A stretch of 64,000 nucleotides of DNA from an uncultured Actinomycetes bacterium (GTDB lineage Bacteria; Actinomycetota; Acidimicrobiia; Acidimicrobiales; RAAP-2). The translations under genes and the position numbers were made by a program. The stretch covers positions 32,301 through 96,300 of the forward strand of contig CAIKBU010000081.1 in the NCBI GenBank assembly GCA_903825765.1. Direction: 5' to 3'. This document shows positions 1-7,665 of the stretch, piece after piece; positions within the stretch are counted from its first letter, which is position 1; every line of letters starts with the position of its first letter. The notes beneath the pieces were generated by a model, which worked only from the letters and a program-made list of their open reading frames with translations, did no database searches and was not told the origin of the DNA.

Positions 1-1002
1 GAGCGAATTCAGGTCAGTGGCGAGTCCACCGAAAATCGCGGCGTCCTGAGCCACGACCCAAAAAAGCACGCTGAACACGATTGTTGACCACACCGGCCAG
101 TTCAAGTCTCGCTGCGGTGCGAGCCACAGCCCCACTGCCGTGACGAGTAACCACAGAATGACGATGAGGTTTGAACCGCCACCGAGCGTCCCCGCGACGG
201 TGCCACCGTGCAAGGCGAGCGACGCAATCCAGTGAGGTTGCGCCACTTGGGTCATGTTCTGCGTCATCTGGGTAAGCGCGTTGCCATTACCACCGTGCCA
301 GAACCCATCCGAGGGCAGACACTGTCGCAAGGCACCAAGTGCCAGGATCACACTCACCGTACGAAGCGTGACCCGAGAAAATGCGGCCGACCAGACCCGT
401 GGCGAAACGGCGAGCCATCCACCGGCGATGACGTAAAACAATGTCGCACCCGGCCATCCAAACAGAATCGACCCAGAGGATGAAAAGAGGCCACCCGCGC
501 CGTTGCCGAACAGCCAAATCGTGGCTGCCCATGCCGCCGAAACCGCGGCAATCCAGCGTCCCAGAACGTTGTTGGAGAGGAGGAGGCAGAGGCCAATACC
601 CACCTGTATCCACGCCGCCCCCACCGCGAATACCAAAGGGTGCTCATTCCACATGGTGATACCCGATTGCATCATGGCGTGGAGCCACAGCGGCGCCCCG
701 TCCATCGCGGGAGCCACCACGTCATTACCGAGTCCCAGTGGCATGGCTGGTTGAAACTGCAGGACGCCATCAATCAGCCAAATGAGCCCAAAGGCGTAGC
801 GCAAGTAACTGCGGCTTCGCGGTTCGAAGACGCCGGTCTGCGACAAATTAAAGGTGCGCAACCGACCGGAGAGCAATGACGCCAGCAACAGCAGCATGCC
901 GAGCGCCACAAAAAGAGCGACGGACCGAACAAACAGCTGGTGATGAAACAGCGCCACGACAATCTCATTCGTTAGAACGATATGACCGTGATTCATCACC
1001 AT
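1..1002 (-). CDS. Multi-pass membrane protein of unknown function (truncated by window edge)
   Basis: The reading frame is open from an ATG at 1002 to the left edge of the window, so the C-terminus is missing (334 codons seen). It starts 8 bp after the nusB stop and is probably the last gene of the shikimate/efp/nusB operon. The protein is strongly hydrophobic, with a segment at residues 25-45 and several later ones. It has a conserved-looking stretch RYAFGLIWLIDGVLQFQP near residue 68 and many Trp and Gly residues. From memory it resembles unnamed actinobacterial integral membrane proteins; no catalytic motif is visible. The gene is certain; the function is unknown. Confidence 0.75.
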   Translation of the reverse strand, partial: MVMNHGHIVLTNEIVVALFHHQLFVRSVALFVALGMLLLLASLLSGRLRTFNLSQTGVFEPRSRSYLRYAFGLIWLIDGVLQFQPAMPLGLGNDVVAPAMDGAPLWLHAMMQSGITMWNEHPLVFAVGAAWIQVGIGLCLLLSNNVLGRWIAAVSAAWAATIWLFGNGAGGLFSSSGSILFGWPGATLFYVIAGGWLAVSPRVWSAAFSRVTLRTVSVILALGALRQCLPSDGFWHGGNGNALTQMTQNMTQVAQPHWIASLALHGGTVAGTLGGGSNLIVILWLLVTAVGLWLAPQRDLNWPVWSTIVFSVLFWVVAQDAAIFGGLATDLNSL

Positions 1003-1010
1003 GGCAACAC

Positions 1011-1412
1011 CTAACTTCCGAGTTCGTCGGCAATTGCCGTCATCACACCATTGACAAAATAGGGGGCTTCATCGCCCGAATAGGTCTTCGCTATTTCAAC
1101 AGCTTCGTCCAATATAACGGCGCGGGGTGGCGCATCTTCCATCAGCAACTCCCCTACCGCCATTTCCATAACCAGCCGGTCAATAAGTGCAATGCGCTCG
1201 AGGGGCCAGTCAATTGAGTGGGCACTGATTAATTGGTGCGCTCGCTCACGGCGAAGCAACGCGGCATTTACGAGGGCGACGGTGTAGGGATCAGGTGCCA
1301 CATGGAGATCGAGCAGAATCGTGGTGACTGGTCGCTCTTTTATCGCCGCTTCGTAGAGCAGTTCGAGGGCTCGTTCGCGCGCGAGGTGACGCTGGACGCC
1401 GAATTCGCTCAC
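1011..1412 (-). CDS. nusB: Transcription antitermination factor NusB
   Basis: The 133-residue protein has the length of NusB, which binds boxA RNA together with NusE (S10) in rRNA antitermination. The C-terminal signature ILDEAVEIAKTYSGDEAP lies at residues 100-117 and is the family hallmark. The GTG start overlaps the efp stop by one base (TAGTG), so the two are translationally coupled. The order efp-nusB downstream of aro genes is common in Gram-positive bacteria. Confidence 0.95.
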   Translation of the reverse strand: MSEFGVQRHLARERALELLYEAAIKERPVTTILLDLHVAPDPYTVALVNAALLRRERAHQLISAHSIDWPLERIALIDRLVMEMAVGELLMEDAPPRAVILDEAVEIAKTYSGDEAPYFVNGVMTAIADELGS

Positions 1413-1975
1413 TAGGCGCGAGTCATGTACTCGCCGGTGCGAGTATCGACCTTGATGACTTCATCGGGACCTACGAAGAGTGGCACTTGGACGATGAAGC
1501 CCGTTTCGAGGGTGGCGGGCTTGCGAGCGCCAGACACGCGGTCGCCCTGAATGCCGGGTTCAGTTTCAGCAATGCGCAGCTCGACCGACGCGGGCAACTC
1601 CACGCCAATAACTTCACCCTGAAACTGAATGATCATGGCCTTGCCGGTTTCCTTCAGGAAATTTGCGGCGTCACCCAGACTCTTCGACGACACGGGAATC
1701 TGATCAAAGGTGTCCTGGTCCATGAAGATGTACTCATCGCCATCGCGGTACAGGTACTGGGTGTCCATCTTGTCGATGATGGCCTGCTCCATCTTTTCGC
1801 CCGAGTTGTAGGTGCGCTCAATGACGGCGCCGGTCCGAGCATTGCGCAGCTTCGTCCGCACGAACGCACCACCCTTGCCGGGCTTGACGTGCTGGAAGTC
1901 AATGACCGTAAAGAGGCCTTCGTCGATCTTGAGCGTGATGCCGTTCTTGATGTCTGACGTGTTGATGGAAGCCAT
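1412..1975 (-). CDS. efp: Translation elongation factor P
   Basis: The 187-residue protein has the three-domain EF-P length. EF-P relieves ribosome stalling at polyproline. The N-terminal KOW-like domain carries the tip loop PGKGG with Lys34, the residue that is modified in many bacteria. No EpmA/EpmB-type modification gene is visible nearby. An AAAGGGA Shine-Dalgarno lies about 10 nt before the ATG, and a TAGACT -10 element at 2011-2016 could provide a leadered promoter separate from the aro genes. Confidence 0.97.
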   Translation of the reverse strand: MASINTSDIKNGITLKIDEGLFTVIDFQHVKPGKGGAFVRTKLRNARTGAVIERTYNSGEKMEQAIIDKMDTQYLYRDGDEYIFMDQDTFDQIPVSSKSLGDAANFLKETGKAMIIQFQGEVIGVELPASVELRIAETEPGIQGDRVSGARKPATLETGFIVQVPLFVGPDEVIKVDTRTGEYMTRA

Positions 1976-2010
1976 GAGGCTCAGTCCCTTTCGTGCGAGT
2001 TGCGCCCCAC

Positions 2011-2016
2011 AGTCTA
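2011..2016 (-). promoter_or_regulatory. Candidate -10 element for efp-nusB
   Basis: TAGACT on the minus strand sits 35 nt before the efp ATG, giving a short leader with an AAAGGGA Shine-Dalgarno. No good -35 is seen. Confidence 0.4.
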
Positions 2017-2044
2017 CGCAACGCCTGCGTGGCGCGACGACAGG

Positions 2045-2479
2045 TCAGGCGAGGAGTGCGGCCACGGCCCGCACCGCGAGTTCGTAGCTGAGTCCACCGA
2101 ACCCGGCAATTGAACCACTCACCACCGACGCCAGGGTGCTCACGTGGCGGTAGGGCTCACGGGCGGCGGGGTTGGAGAGATGGACCTCGACCGACGGGCC
2201 GTCAAAAATCGCCAGTGCATCACTTAACGCCCACGAGGTGTGCGTCAGCGCGCCCGCATTGAAAATGATGCCCGCTGCGGAACCGCGGGCCTTGTGTAGC
2301 GCTTCAATCAGGACACTTTCGTCATTTGACTGAAGGTGACGGATGGTCAGTCCGAACTCTGCGGCGACGTGACTGGCGCGCTCGATGTGCTGCCCCAGTG
2401 TCTGGGTTCCGTAAATTTCGGGACTTCGGATACCGAGCTGATCCAAGTTGGGGCCGGACAACACTAAAAGTTCACTCAT
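2045..2479 (-). CDS. aroQ: 3-dehydroquinate dehydratase, type II
   Basis: This enzyme dehydrates 3-dehydroquinate to 3-dehydroshikimate, step 3 of the shikimate pathway. The 144-residue length is that of the dodecameric type II enzyme. Visible motifs are GPNLDQLGIRSPEIYG at residues 9-24 (Arg18 and the catalytic Tyr23), FNAGALTHTS at 73-82 (Asn74, His80) and HLSNPAAREPYRH from His100. The ATG overlaps the aroB stop (ATGA), so it is translated in series with aroB. Confidence 0.97.
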   Translation of the reverse strand: MSELLVLSGPNLDQLGIRSPEIYGTQTLGQHIERASHVAAEFGLTIRHLQSNDESVLIEALHKARGSAAGIIFNAGALTHTSWALSDALAIFDGPSVEVHLSNPAAREPYRHVSTLASVVSGSIAGFGGLSYELAVRAVAALLA

Positions 2480-3528
2480 CGAACCTCCTCTTCATACCTA
2501 CGGTACGCCGCTCGAACATCATCGGCGTCGACGGTGACGGAGCCAAATCCGTCGGGACCGGGCAACACGAATACCAGATTGTGGTGGGCTTTCTTGTCGC
2601 GCGCCATGACCTCGAGCACTTCCTCAACGTCGAAAGCCACGGGCGGGCGGATGGCGAGACCGAAGTGGGCCACGACAGCGTCACTGTAGCGAACATACGA
2701 TTCGTCCACGCGACCCAAGTCACGAGCGAGGCGTGCGGCAAACGCCAGGCCACAGGCCACCGCCTCACCATGGCGAAGCAAGTCGTCATCGTGCGCCAAG
2801 GCCAATCGTTCAATGGCGTGTCCCAATGTGTGCCCGTAGTTCAAGAGAGCGCGTTCACCGGTGCGTTCAAACTCGTCTCGCGCGACAATGGTGGCCTTTA
2901 GCGCCACCGCCATAGCAACGAAGTCTTCGACGGACGCAGTGTCGAGTTCCTCGAGTGGTCGTTGCTCGAGTAACCAGCATTTCGCGACCTCACCGAAGCC
3001 CCCGCGACGTTCCCGTTCGGAGAGCGTGGTGAGCATTTCGAGGTCGCAGATCACCGCTCGGGGTTGATGAAATGCACCGACGAGGTTCTTCCCCGCCGGG
3101 ACGTTCACCGCTGTCTTGCCCCCAATGGCGGCGTCAACCTGGCCAGCTACCGTTGTTGAAACGTGCACCACCGCCACCCCACGAAGGTAGACCGCGGCGA
3201 TAAAACCGGCCACGTCAGTCGTGGCTCCGCCACCGACTGCCACAATGACGTCGTGGCGCGACACCGTCGCTCTGGCGAGGTCATCGCAGACCCGAGCCAC
3301 GACCGCCATGTCCTTCGCAGCCTCGCCTTCGGGCACCTCGATCACCAGTGACGCCAGCGGCACCGTGAGATCCCACCAGGGCTGCTTTCGTAGTGAGGGT
3401 GTCGTGATGAACACCGCCACTTTGGCGCGCGGCGCGGCGGCGGCGACAACCGTGGCCAGCTCTCGACGGGCACCGGCGCCGATGTGGACGTTGTAGGGCG
3501 CATCGCTGAGGGCAACGGTAATGATCAT
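2476..3528 (-). CDS. aroB: 3-dehydroquinate synthase
   Basis: AroB converts DAHP to 3-dehydroquinate using NAD and a divalent metal. The 350-residue protein has the NAD-binding GGGATTDVAGF segment, the substrate region QVDAAIGGKTAVN, and the metal-ligand motif NYGHTLGHAIE. It overlaps aroK upstream and aroQ downstream by ATGA junctions, so aroK-aroB-aroQ form one coupled unit. Confidence 0.97.
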   Translation of the reverse strand: MIITVALSDAPYNVHIGAGARRELATVVAAAAPRAKVAVFITTPSLRKQPWWDLTVPLASLVIEVPEGEAAKDMAVVARVCDDLARATVSRHDVIVAVGGGATTDVAGFIAAVYLRGVAVVHVSTTVAGQVDAAIGGKTAVNVPAGKNLVGAFHQPRAVICDLEMLTTLSERERRGGFGEVAKCWLLEQRPLEELDTASVEDFVAMAVALKATIVARDEFERTGERALLNYGHTLGHAIERLALAHDDDLLRHGEAVACGLAFAARLARDLGRVDESYVRYSDAVVAHFGLAIRPPVAFDVEEVLEVMARDKKAHHNLVFVLPGPDGFGSVTVDADDVRAAYRRYEEEVR

Positions 3529-4022
3529 GTCCTGAGGCCTTCCTGCGACAAAATCGCCTCGACAATGTCGCGCAGTTCGCCCGAGGAGTCAATACGAACG
3601 CTGGCCACCTCTCGGTACCACGGGGATCGCTCCGCGCGCAGGGCGGCTAGGCGCTCCGCGGGCTGGTCCCCGAGGAGGGGGCGGTCGCCACCTCCGAGGC
3701 GTTCGAGCACGATGTCGTCAGGAGAGTCGAGCCACACGGTACGTTCGCCCACGAGCAAGGAACGGGCCCGTGCCGTGGTGACAATGCCGCCGCCAGTACT
3801 GACGATGACGTCTTCACTGAGCACCGAGGCGAGGCACTCGGCCTCCAAGGAACGAAAGAGCACTTCACCCCTCGTTCGCAAGACCTCTTGCACCGTGGCG
3901 CCTTCACGTTCAAAAAAGACCGTGTCCGTGTCGCGAACGTCGCAGCCCAACGCACGTCCGAGCTCTTGCGCCACCGTCGTCTTGCCCACCCCGGGCAATC
4001 CCACGAGGACCAGGCGCGCCAT
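3525..4022 (-). CDS. aroK: Shikimate kinase
   Basis: AroK phosphorylates shikimate at the 3-hydroxyl. The 165-residue protein has a Walker A motif GLPGVGKT at residues 8-15 and the substrate-binding Asp pair in DTDTVFFERE at 31-40. The GGG of STGGGIVT lies near residue 76. It begins 2 bp after the aroC stop and overlaps aroB by ATGA. Confidence 0.96.
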   Translation of the reverse strand: MARLVLVGLPGVGKTTVAQELGRALGCDVRDTDTVFFEREGATVQEVLRTRGEVLFRSLEAECLASVLSEDVIVSTGGGIVTTARARSLLVGERTVWLDSPDDIVLERLGGGDRPLLGDQPAERLAALRAERSPWYREVASVRIDSSGELRDIVEAILSQEGLRT

Positions 4023-4024
4023 TA

Positions 4025-5215
4025 TTACGCCGGCCGTGCCGCTGACGAGGTGGAACCAAGCGTGGCGATGTAGGAGTCGTGGTTGCGCACAAACTCTTCG
4101 AGCGAGTCACCACCGAATTTTCGTAGGGCTTCATTCGCCAGCACGAGCGACAGCATGGCCTCCGTGACGACACCGAGAGCGGGCACCGCCGTGACGTCGG
4201 TGCGCTCCTTGAATGACACCGTCGACTCACCCGTCGCGACATCGACGGTTTCGAGTACTGGGCGATTAAGCGTGGCCAAGGGCTTCATGGCCACTTTGGC
4301 AATCAATGGTGCTCCCGAGGTCATGCCACCTTCGAGTCCTCCGGCGTGGTCGCTGCGACGCACGAACCCACCCGAGCGTGTCTCATCGCTATCGCGGGCA
4401 ATCGCGTCGTGCGCCTGCGACCCGCGCTGCGCCGCCTGCGCCATACCATCACCAATCTCGACGGCCTTCACGGCCTGAATACTCATGAGGGCACCGGCGA
4501 TGAGACCGTCGAGCTTTCGGTCCCAGTGAACGTGGCTGCCCAGTCCAACGGGCACCCCGTAGGCAATAACTTCCACGATGCCACCGAGGGAGTCCCCCTC
4601 TTTGGCCGCGGCCTTGATTTCTTCAATCATCGCTGCGGCGCTGGCCTCGTCGAAGCAACGCACTTCCGATTCATCAATGGCGGCAAACTCGGTGGCACTG
4701 GGTCGAACACCAGTGGGTACCGCCGCCCCGCCGATGCGCACCACGTGTGAGCCAATCGTGACCCCGAGGTGCGACAACAGCGCACGGGCGAGGGCGCCGG
4801 CAACCACGCGGGCCGCCGTTTCTCGGGCACTCGCGCGTTCTAAAACGTCACGTGCGTCGTCAAAGGCGTACTTTTGCATGCCCACTAAGTCCGCGTGGCC
4901 GGGGCGGGGCGTCGTCAACTTGTCACTGGGCGTGCCGGGGGCAGCAGACATCTCCTGCTCCCACTTCGGCCACTCCGAGTTCAAAATCTCGATCGCCACG
5001 GGAGAGCCCAGTGTCCGACCGTGGCGGATACCACCGGTCAGTCGCAATACGTCACGCTCGAAGCGCATGCGGGGGCCGCGACCGTAGCCAAGTCGGCGAC
5101 GAGCGAGTTGGTCGGCGAGCATGTCCTCGGTAATTGGAAGGCCGGCGGGTAGACCTTCGACGATGACGGTAAGCGATGGTCCGTGGCTTTCGCCAGCGGT
5201 AAGAAAGCGCAGCAT
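4025..5215 (-). CDS. aroC: Chorismate synthase
   Basis: AroC makes chorismate from EPSP with reduced FMN. The N-terminus MLRFLTAGESHGPSL matches the family signature. Two ATG codons are adjacent at 5218 and 5215. I choose 5215 because TAGAAT lies exactly 6 nt before it, matching the leaderless pattern seen elsewhere in the window, and because the family usually starts ML. The protein is 396 residues. It is first in the operon aroC-aroK-aroB-aroQ; aroA and the DAHP synthase gene are not in the window. Confidence 0.96.
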   Translation of the reverse strand: MLRFLTAGESHGPSLTVIVEGLPAGLPITEDMLADQLARRRLGYGRGPRMRFERDVLRLTGGIRHGRTLGSPVAIEILNSEWPKWEQEMSAAPGTPSDKLTTPRPGHADLVGMQKYAFDDARDVLERASARETAARVVAGALARALLSHLGVTIGSHVVRIGGAAVPTGVRPSATEFAAIDESEVRCFDEASAAAMIEEIKAAAKEGDSLGGIVEVIAYGVPVGLGSHVHWDRKLDGLIAGALMSIQAVKAVEIGDGMAQAAQRGSQAHDAIARDSDETRSGGFVRRSDHAGGLEGGMTSGAPLIAKVAMKPLATLNRPVLETVDVATGESTVSFKERTDVTAVPALGVVTEAMLSLVLANEALRKFGGDSLEEFVRNHDSYIATLGSTSSAARPA

Positions 5216-5221
5216 CATTAA

Positions 5222-5227
5222 ATTCTA
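5222..5227 (-). promoter_or_regulatory. Leaderless -10 element of aroC operon
   Basis: TAGAAT on the minus strand is followed by 6 nt and then the ATG at 5215; there is no Shine-Dalgarno. Confidence 0.6.
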
Positions 5228-5251
5228 GACGCTGACGATTTCTAACTATGC

Positions 5252-5899
5252 CTAGTTCGCGTCGGCGTAAAAAGGATTGACGCCCGAGGCGTGGTCGGTG
5301 ACGTCACGCACGTCGGTGAGTTCAGGAATCGCGCCACGCAAGGCCGTCTCAATTCCCTGCGACAACGTCATTCGGCTCATCGCACAGCCCTGGCAACCAC
5401 CCGACATCTTGATGTACGCCACCTTCGACACGTCGTCCATGGCCACCAGGTCGGCCCGGCCGCCGTGTGAGGCAATCGAGGGGTTGACTTGTTCGTCGAG
5501 CACGCTCACCGCTAACTGCGCCAGCGCCGATTCAATGCCGAGGGCCAAGATCTCGGCGGGCACGCCAGGGTTGGACTCCTCGGGAGTCGGGTGGTTCGGG
5601 TTCACCAGCACCAGACCACCACCACCATCGGCCGCGAACTCGAGTCGGCTTCCACGCAGGCGGTGCACGCTGGCTTCGGGAATCACAATGGTGACGTCGC
5701 CGTCACGACCGATGGCGGCCCCTTCGGGCGCGTCACTGATGTCGGAGAAGTAGAGGTCGTAGGCGTAGCCATTCCCCTGCGTACCGGTGACTTCAATGTA
5801 GAGACCAAGTCCCTCGCTCGCGGCTTCGCCCGCCATGGCGTCCAACACGACGTTGCGTGCCTCGTCAGTAAGTGTCAACACGTCGAAAGAAGTAGTCAT
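5252..5899 (-). CDS. NfuA-like iron-sulfur cluster carrier
   Basis: The 215-residue protein has two parts: a HesB/IscA-like N-terminal domain (about 1-100) without the usual conserved cysteines, and a NifU C-terminal domain (about 125-205). The latter holds the cluster-binding CxxC in GGCQGC (Cys169, Cys172). This is the NfuA architecture, a carrier that delivers [4Fe-4S] clusters to target proteins. No suf or isc gene adjoins it. It is transcribed divergently from the next gene, and its ATG lies 6 nt from a TAGAAT element. Confidence 0.88.
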   Translation of the reverse strand: MTTSFDVLTLTDEARNVVLDAMAGEAASEGLGLYIEVTGTQGNGYAYDLYFSDISDAPEGAAIGRDGDVTIVIPEASVHRLRGSRLEFAADGGGGLVLVNPNHPTPEESNPGVPAEILALGIESALAQLAVSVLDEQVNPSIASHGGRADLVAMDDVSKVAYIKMSGGCQGCAMSRMTLSQGIETALRGAIPELTDVRDVTDHASGVNPFYADAN

Positions 5900-5905
5900 A
5901 GAACT

Positions 5906-5911
5906 ATTCTA
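5906..5911 (-). promoter_or_regulatory. Leaderless -10 element of the nfuA-like gene
   Basis: TAGAAT is followed by 6 nt and then the ATG at 5899; no ribosome-binding site is present. Confidence 0.6.
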
Positions 5912-5913
5912 AG

Positions 5914-5935
5914 GGTGCGCCACCACGGTGGCACC
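5914..5935. repeat. Inverted repeat between two divergent promoters
   Basis: GGTG (5914-5917) plus CCACC (5920-5924) pair with GGTGG (5927-5931) plus CACC (5932-5935), with a 2-nt bulge. The element lies between the -10 boxes of the nfuA-like gene and the gene at 5951 and would cover both -35 regions, so an operator is possible. Confidence 0.4.
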
Positions 5936-5938
5936 AAC

Positions 5939-5944
5939 TAAGTT
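5939..5944 (+). promoter_or_regulatory. Leaderless -10 element of gene 5951
   Basis: TAAGTT is followed by 6 nt and the GTG start at 5951; no ribosome-binding site is present. Confidence 0.55.
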
Positions 5945-5950
5945 CGTGCG

Positions 5951-6682
5951 GTGACGCAGAGCCCGACCAGTAGCCACGAATGGTTGACCTTCCTCGACCC
6001 AGTCGCCGAGACGACGTGGTTCGTTGACATTACCTTCTTAGTCAGTAACTGGTCCTGCATCTTTGGCAATGGCTGCCAGGGCGTGTTGACCGGCGCCGCA
6101 CCCGAACTGGTCCAGGGGTGTTGCAGCTACGGCGCACACTTCACCGACGAGGATGATCGCCAGCGAGTCGAACTCGCCGCAACCCGACTCACCGCCGACC
6201 AATGGCAGTTCAAGAACAAGGGCCGCAGCGGAACGACCCGAACAACGAAGAGTGGCGAACTCGTCACCAAATTGGTCCAAGACGCCTGTATTTTCCTCAA
6301 TCGTCCCGACTTTCACCGCGGGGCCGGTTGTGCCTTGCACGTCCTGGCCCTCGACAGCGGCGAAAGCTACATTCCCCTGAAACCCGACGTCTGCTGGCAG
6401 GTACCGCTTCGAAAAGAGGAGATCACGCTCGCGAGTGGTGACACCTTGATGCGCATTGCTCAATGGAATCGGAGCGACTGGGGTAGCGGCGGGAGTGAAT
6501 TCCACTGGTGGTGCACGCAAGACGACGGTGCCTTTTCCGGAAAAGACCGCGTGGTGGACACGTTGAAGGAAGAGCTCATCGCTCTTATGAATCCTTGGGC
6601 GTACGAGCAAGTGCTCGACTACTGCAATGGACGACGTCGCAAGGCAACGGCCGTGGCCCACCCCGTACTACGCCGCCGCTGA
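5951..6682 (+). CDS. Conserved cysteine-rich protein of unknown function
   Basis: This 243-residue soluble protein starts with GTG 6 nt after TAAGTT. It carries a Cys cluster near the N-terminus: Cys36, Cys42 and the pair Cys57-Cys58 in QGCCSYGAHF. Further cysteines occur later in GAGCALHVL, DVCWQVP and EFHWWCTQDD. The pattern recalls cysteine-cluster proteins of the DUF3109/YkgJ type and could bind metal or an Fe-S cluster; that is inference. The divergent arrangement with an Fe-S carrier gene fits a cluster-related role but does not prove it. Confidence 0.75.
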   Translation: MTQSPTSSHEWLTFLDPVAETTWFVDITFLVSNWSCIFGNGCQGVLTGAAPELVQGCCSYGAHFTDEDDRQRVELAATRLTADQWQFKNKGRSGTTRTTKSGELVTKLVQDACIFLNRPDFHRGAGCALHVLALDSGESYIPLKPDVCWQVPLRKEEITLASGDTLMRIAQWNRSDWGSGGSEFHWWCTQDDGAFSGKDRVVDTLKEELIALMNPWAYEQVLDYCNGRRRKATAVAHPVLRRR

Positions 6683-6686
6683 GGAC

Positions 6687-6896
6687 TTACTCCGAGGCGA
6701 GGGGGTCTTCTTCGGCGAAGACAGTGCGGGGCAGCGAACCGAGAATTTCGTCATAACGGTCCTCCTCCACCAGGCACCATTCAGCGTGAATGTCTTCGGG
6801 AGCCGCACCACATTCCACGCAGGTTGTAGCGCGAGGACCAGTGGAACGCTTCATTTCGCGCGCTTCAACAAAGCGGCGGTGGCGACCCTTTTTCAC
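6687..6896 (-). CDS. Small zinc-ribbon-like hypothetical protein
   Basis: The 69-residue protein starts with GTG preceded by a good GAGGAG Shine-Dalgarno 5 nt upstream. It has CVECGAAPEDIHAEWC at residues 26-41, giving CxxC plus a His and a later Cys, a plausible single zinc site. The N-terminus is basic and the C-terminus acidic. It ends 4 bp from the convergent gene at 6682. No named family is recognised. Confidence 0.6.
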   Translation of the reverse strand: MKKGRHRRFVEAREMKRSTGPRATTCVECGAAPEDIHAEWCLVEEDRYDEILGSLPRTVFAEEDPLASE

Positions 6897-6997
6897 GTCA
6901 ACTCCTCACTGGCTGCGGGCCATAACTGGCGGCAACCGAGGCTCATATCTCTTGAGCCGGACTTCCATACTACCAACTCGCTGCTGCCACGGAGCCC

Positions 6998-7003
6998 TAT
7001 GGT
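6998..7003 (+). promoter_or_regulatory. Leaderless -10 element of gene 7010
   Basis: TATGGT is followed by 6 nt and the GTG at 7010. Confidence 0.55.
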
Positions 7004-7009
7004 GGTCAG

Positions 7010-7237
7010 GTGACTTCTTCCTTCGACCCCAACGACATGATTCAACGCTTCCGCGAGCGCGCCGACGCCGTTCGCCGACGGGGTGTCCCACCCATCGAAG
7101 GCCCCGAACGCCAGCGTTTCATGGAGGCGTCCCGTCTCGATTTTCAGGACTACGCCATGTTGGGAGACGCCGTGGCATCACTCAACGATGGCATTTTGCG
7201 CCTCGAGATCGACCTTCGTCCGCCGAGCGACGCTTAG
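7010..7237 (+). CDS. Small conserved actinobacterial protein
   Basis: The 75-residue protein starts with GTG 6 nt after TATGGT. It has a charged RFRERADAVRRRGVPPIEGP region followed by PERQRFMEASRLDFQDYAM and ends in a short beta-like segment ILRLEIDLRPP. I recall similar short unnamed proteins in actinobacteria, but cannot assign a function. Its stop overlaps the stop of the convergent lipoprotein gene by a few bases. Confidence 0.65.
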   Translation: MTSSFDPNDMIQRFRERADAVRRRGVPPIEGPERQRFMEASRLDFQDYAMLGDAVASLNDGILRLEIDLRPPSDA

Positions 7238-7665
7238 CCCTTCGCCACAACTGATGCTCGCAGGCCGCTGGCCGCGAGGCCACCGACGCCCGTCACCAGA
7301 AGGTCCAGCGCCCGGGTTCGCTGCGTCGTAGACGCGCCGGCTTGGTAGCACACGTTGGCGGCACCGCCGAGAGCGTTGTACGCCGCCGCGAGGTCGGTCG
7401 ATAGTTGAGCATCAGGTGTCGGGAGCGCGGCGTTGGCCGCCAATGTATCAACGCTGAGTACCGCACAGACGGTGTGCAAGTCCTTGGCTGAGGTGGCCGA
7501 GTTCCTCAGCGCCAGTGCCGCTTGGTGGGCGTCGCGGCGAAGTTGCTCGGCGTTCGTGGTGAAATTGCTGTTCTGTAGCCACGAGCGCACCGCGGTCGCG
7601 GCACTTTGCGTACCGCAACTCGATAACAGTAGTCCCGCCACCACGAGGGCGAGGAGTCGCCTCAT
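7234..7665 (-). CDS. Small predicted lipoprotein
   Basis: The 143-residue protein begins MRRLLALVVAGLLLSSC, a lipoprotein signal peptide with the lipobox LSSC and lipidated Cys17. The mature part is Ala-rich and helical, with two further cysteines near residues 67 and 106 that could form a disulfide. The ATG overlaps the tyrS stop (ATGA), so it is coupled to tyrS. Function unknown. Confidence 0.75.
   Translation of the reverse strand: MRRLLALVVAGLLLSSCGTQSAATAVRSWLQNSNFTTNAEQLRRDAHQAALALRNSATSAKDLHTVCAVLSVDTLAANAALPTPDAQLSTDLAAAYNALGGAANVCYQAGASTTQRTRALDLLVTGVGGLAASGLRASVVAKG

Noticed and set aside
208-968. Several short frames on both strands near the left edge
   Set aside because: A single minus-strand frame from 1002 to the edge encodes a coherent membrane protein and explains the region.
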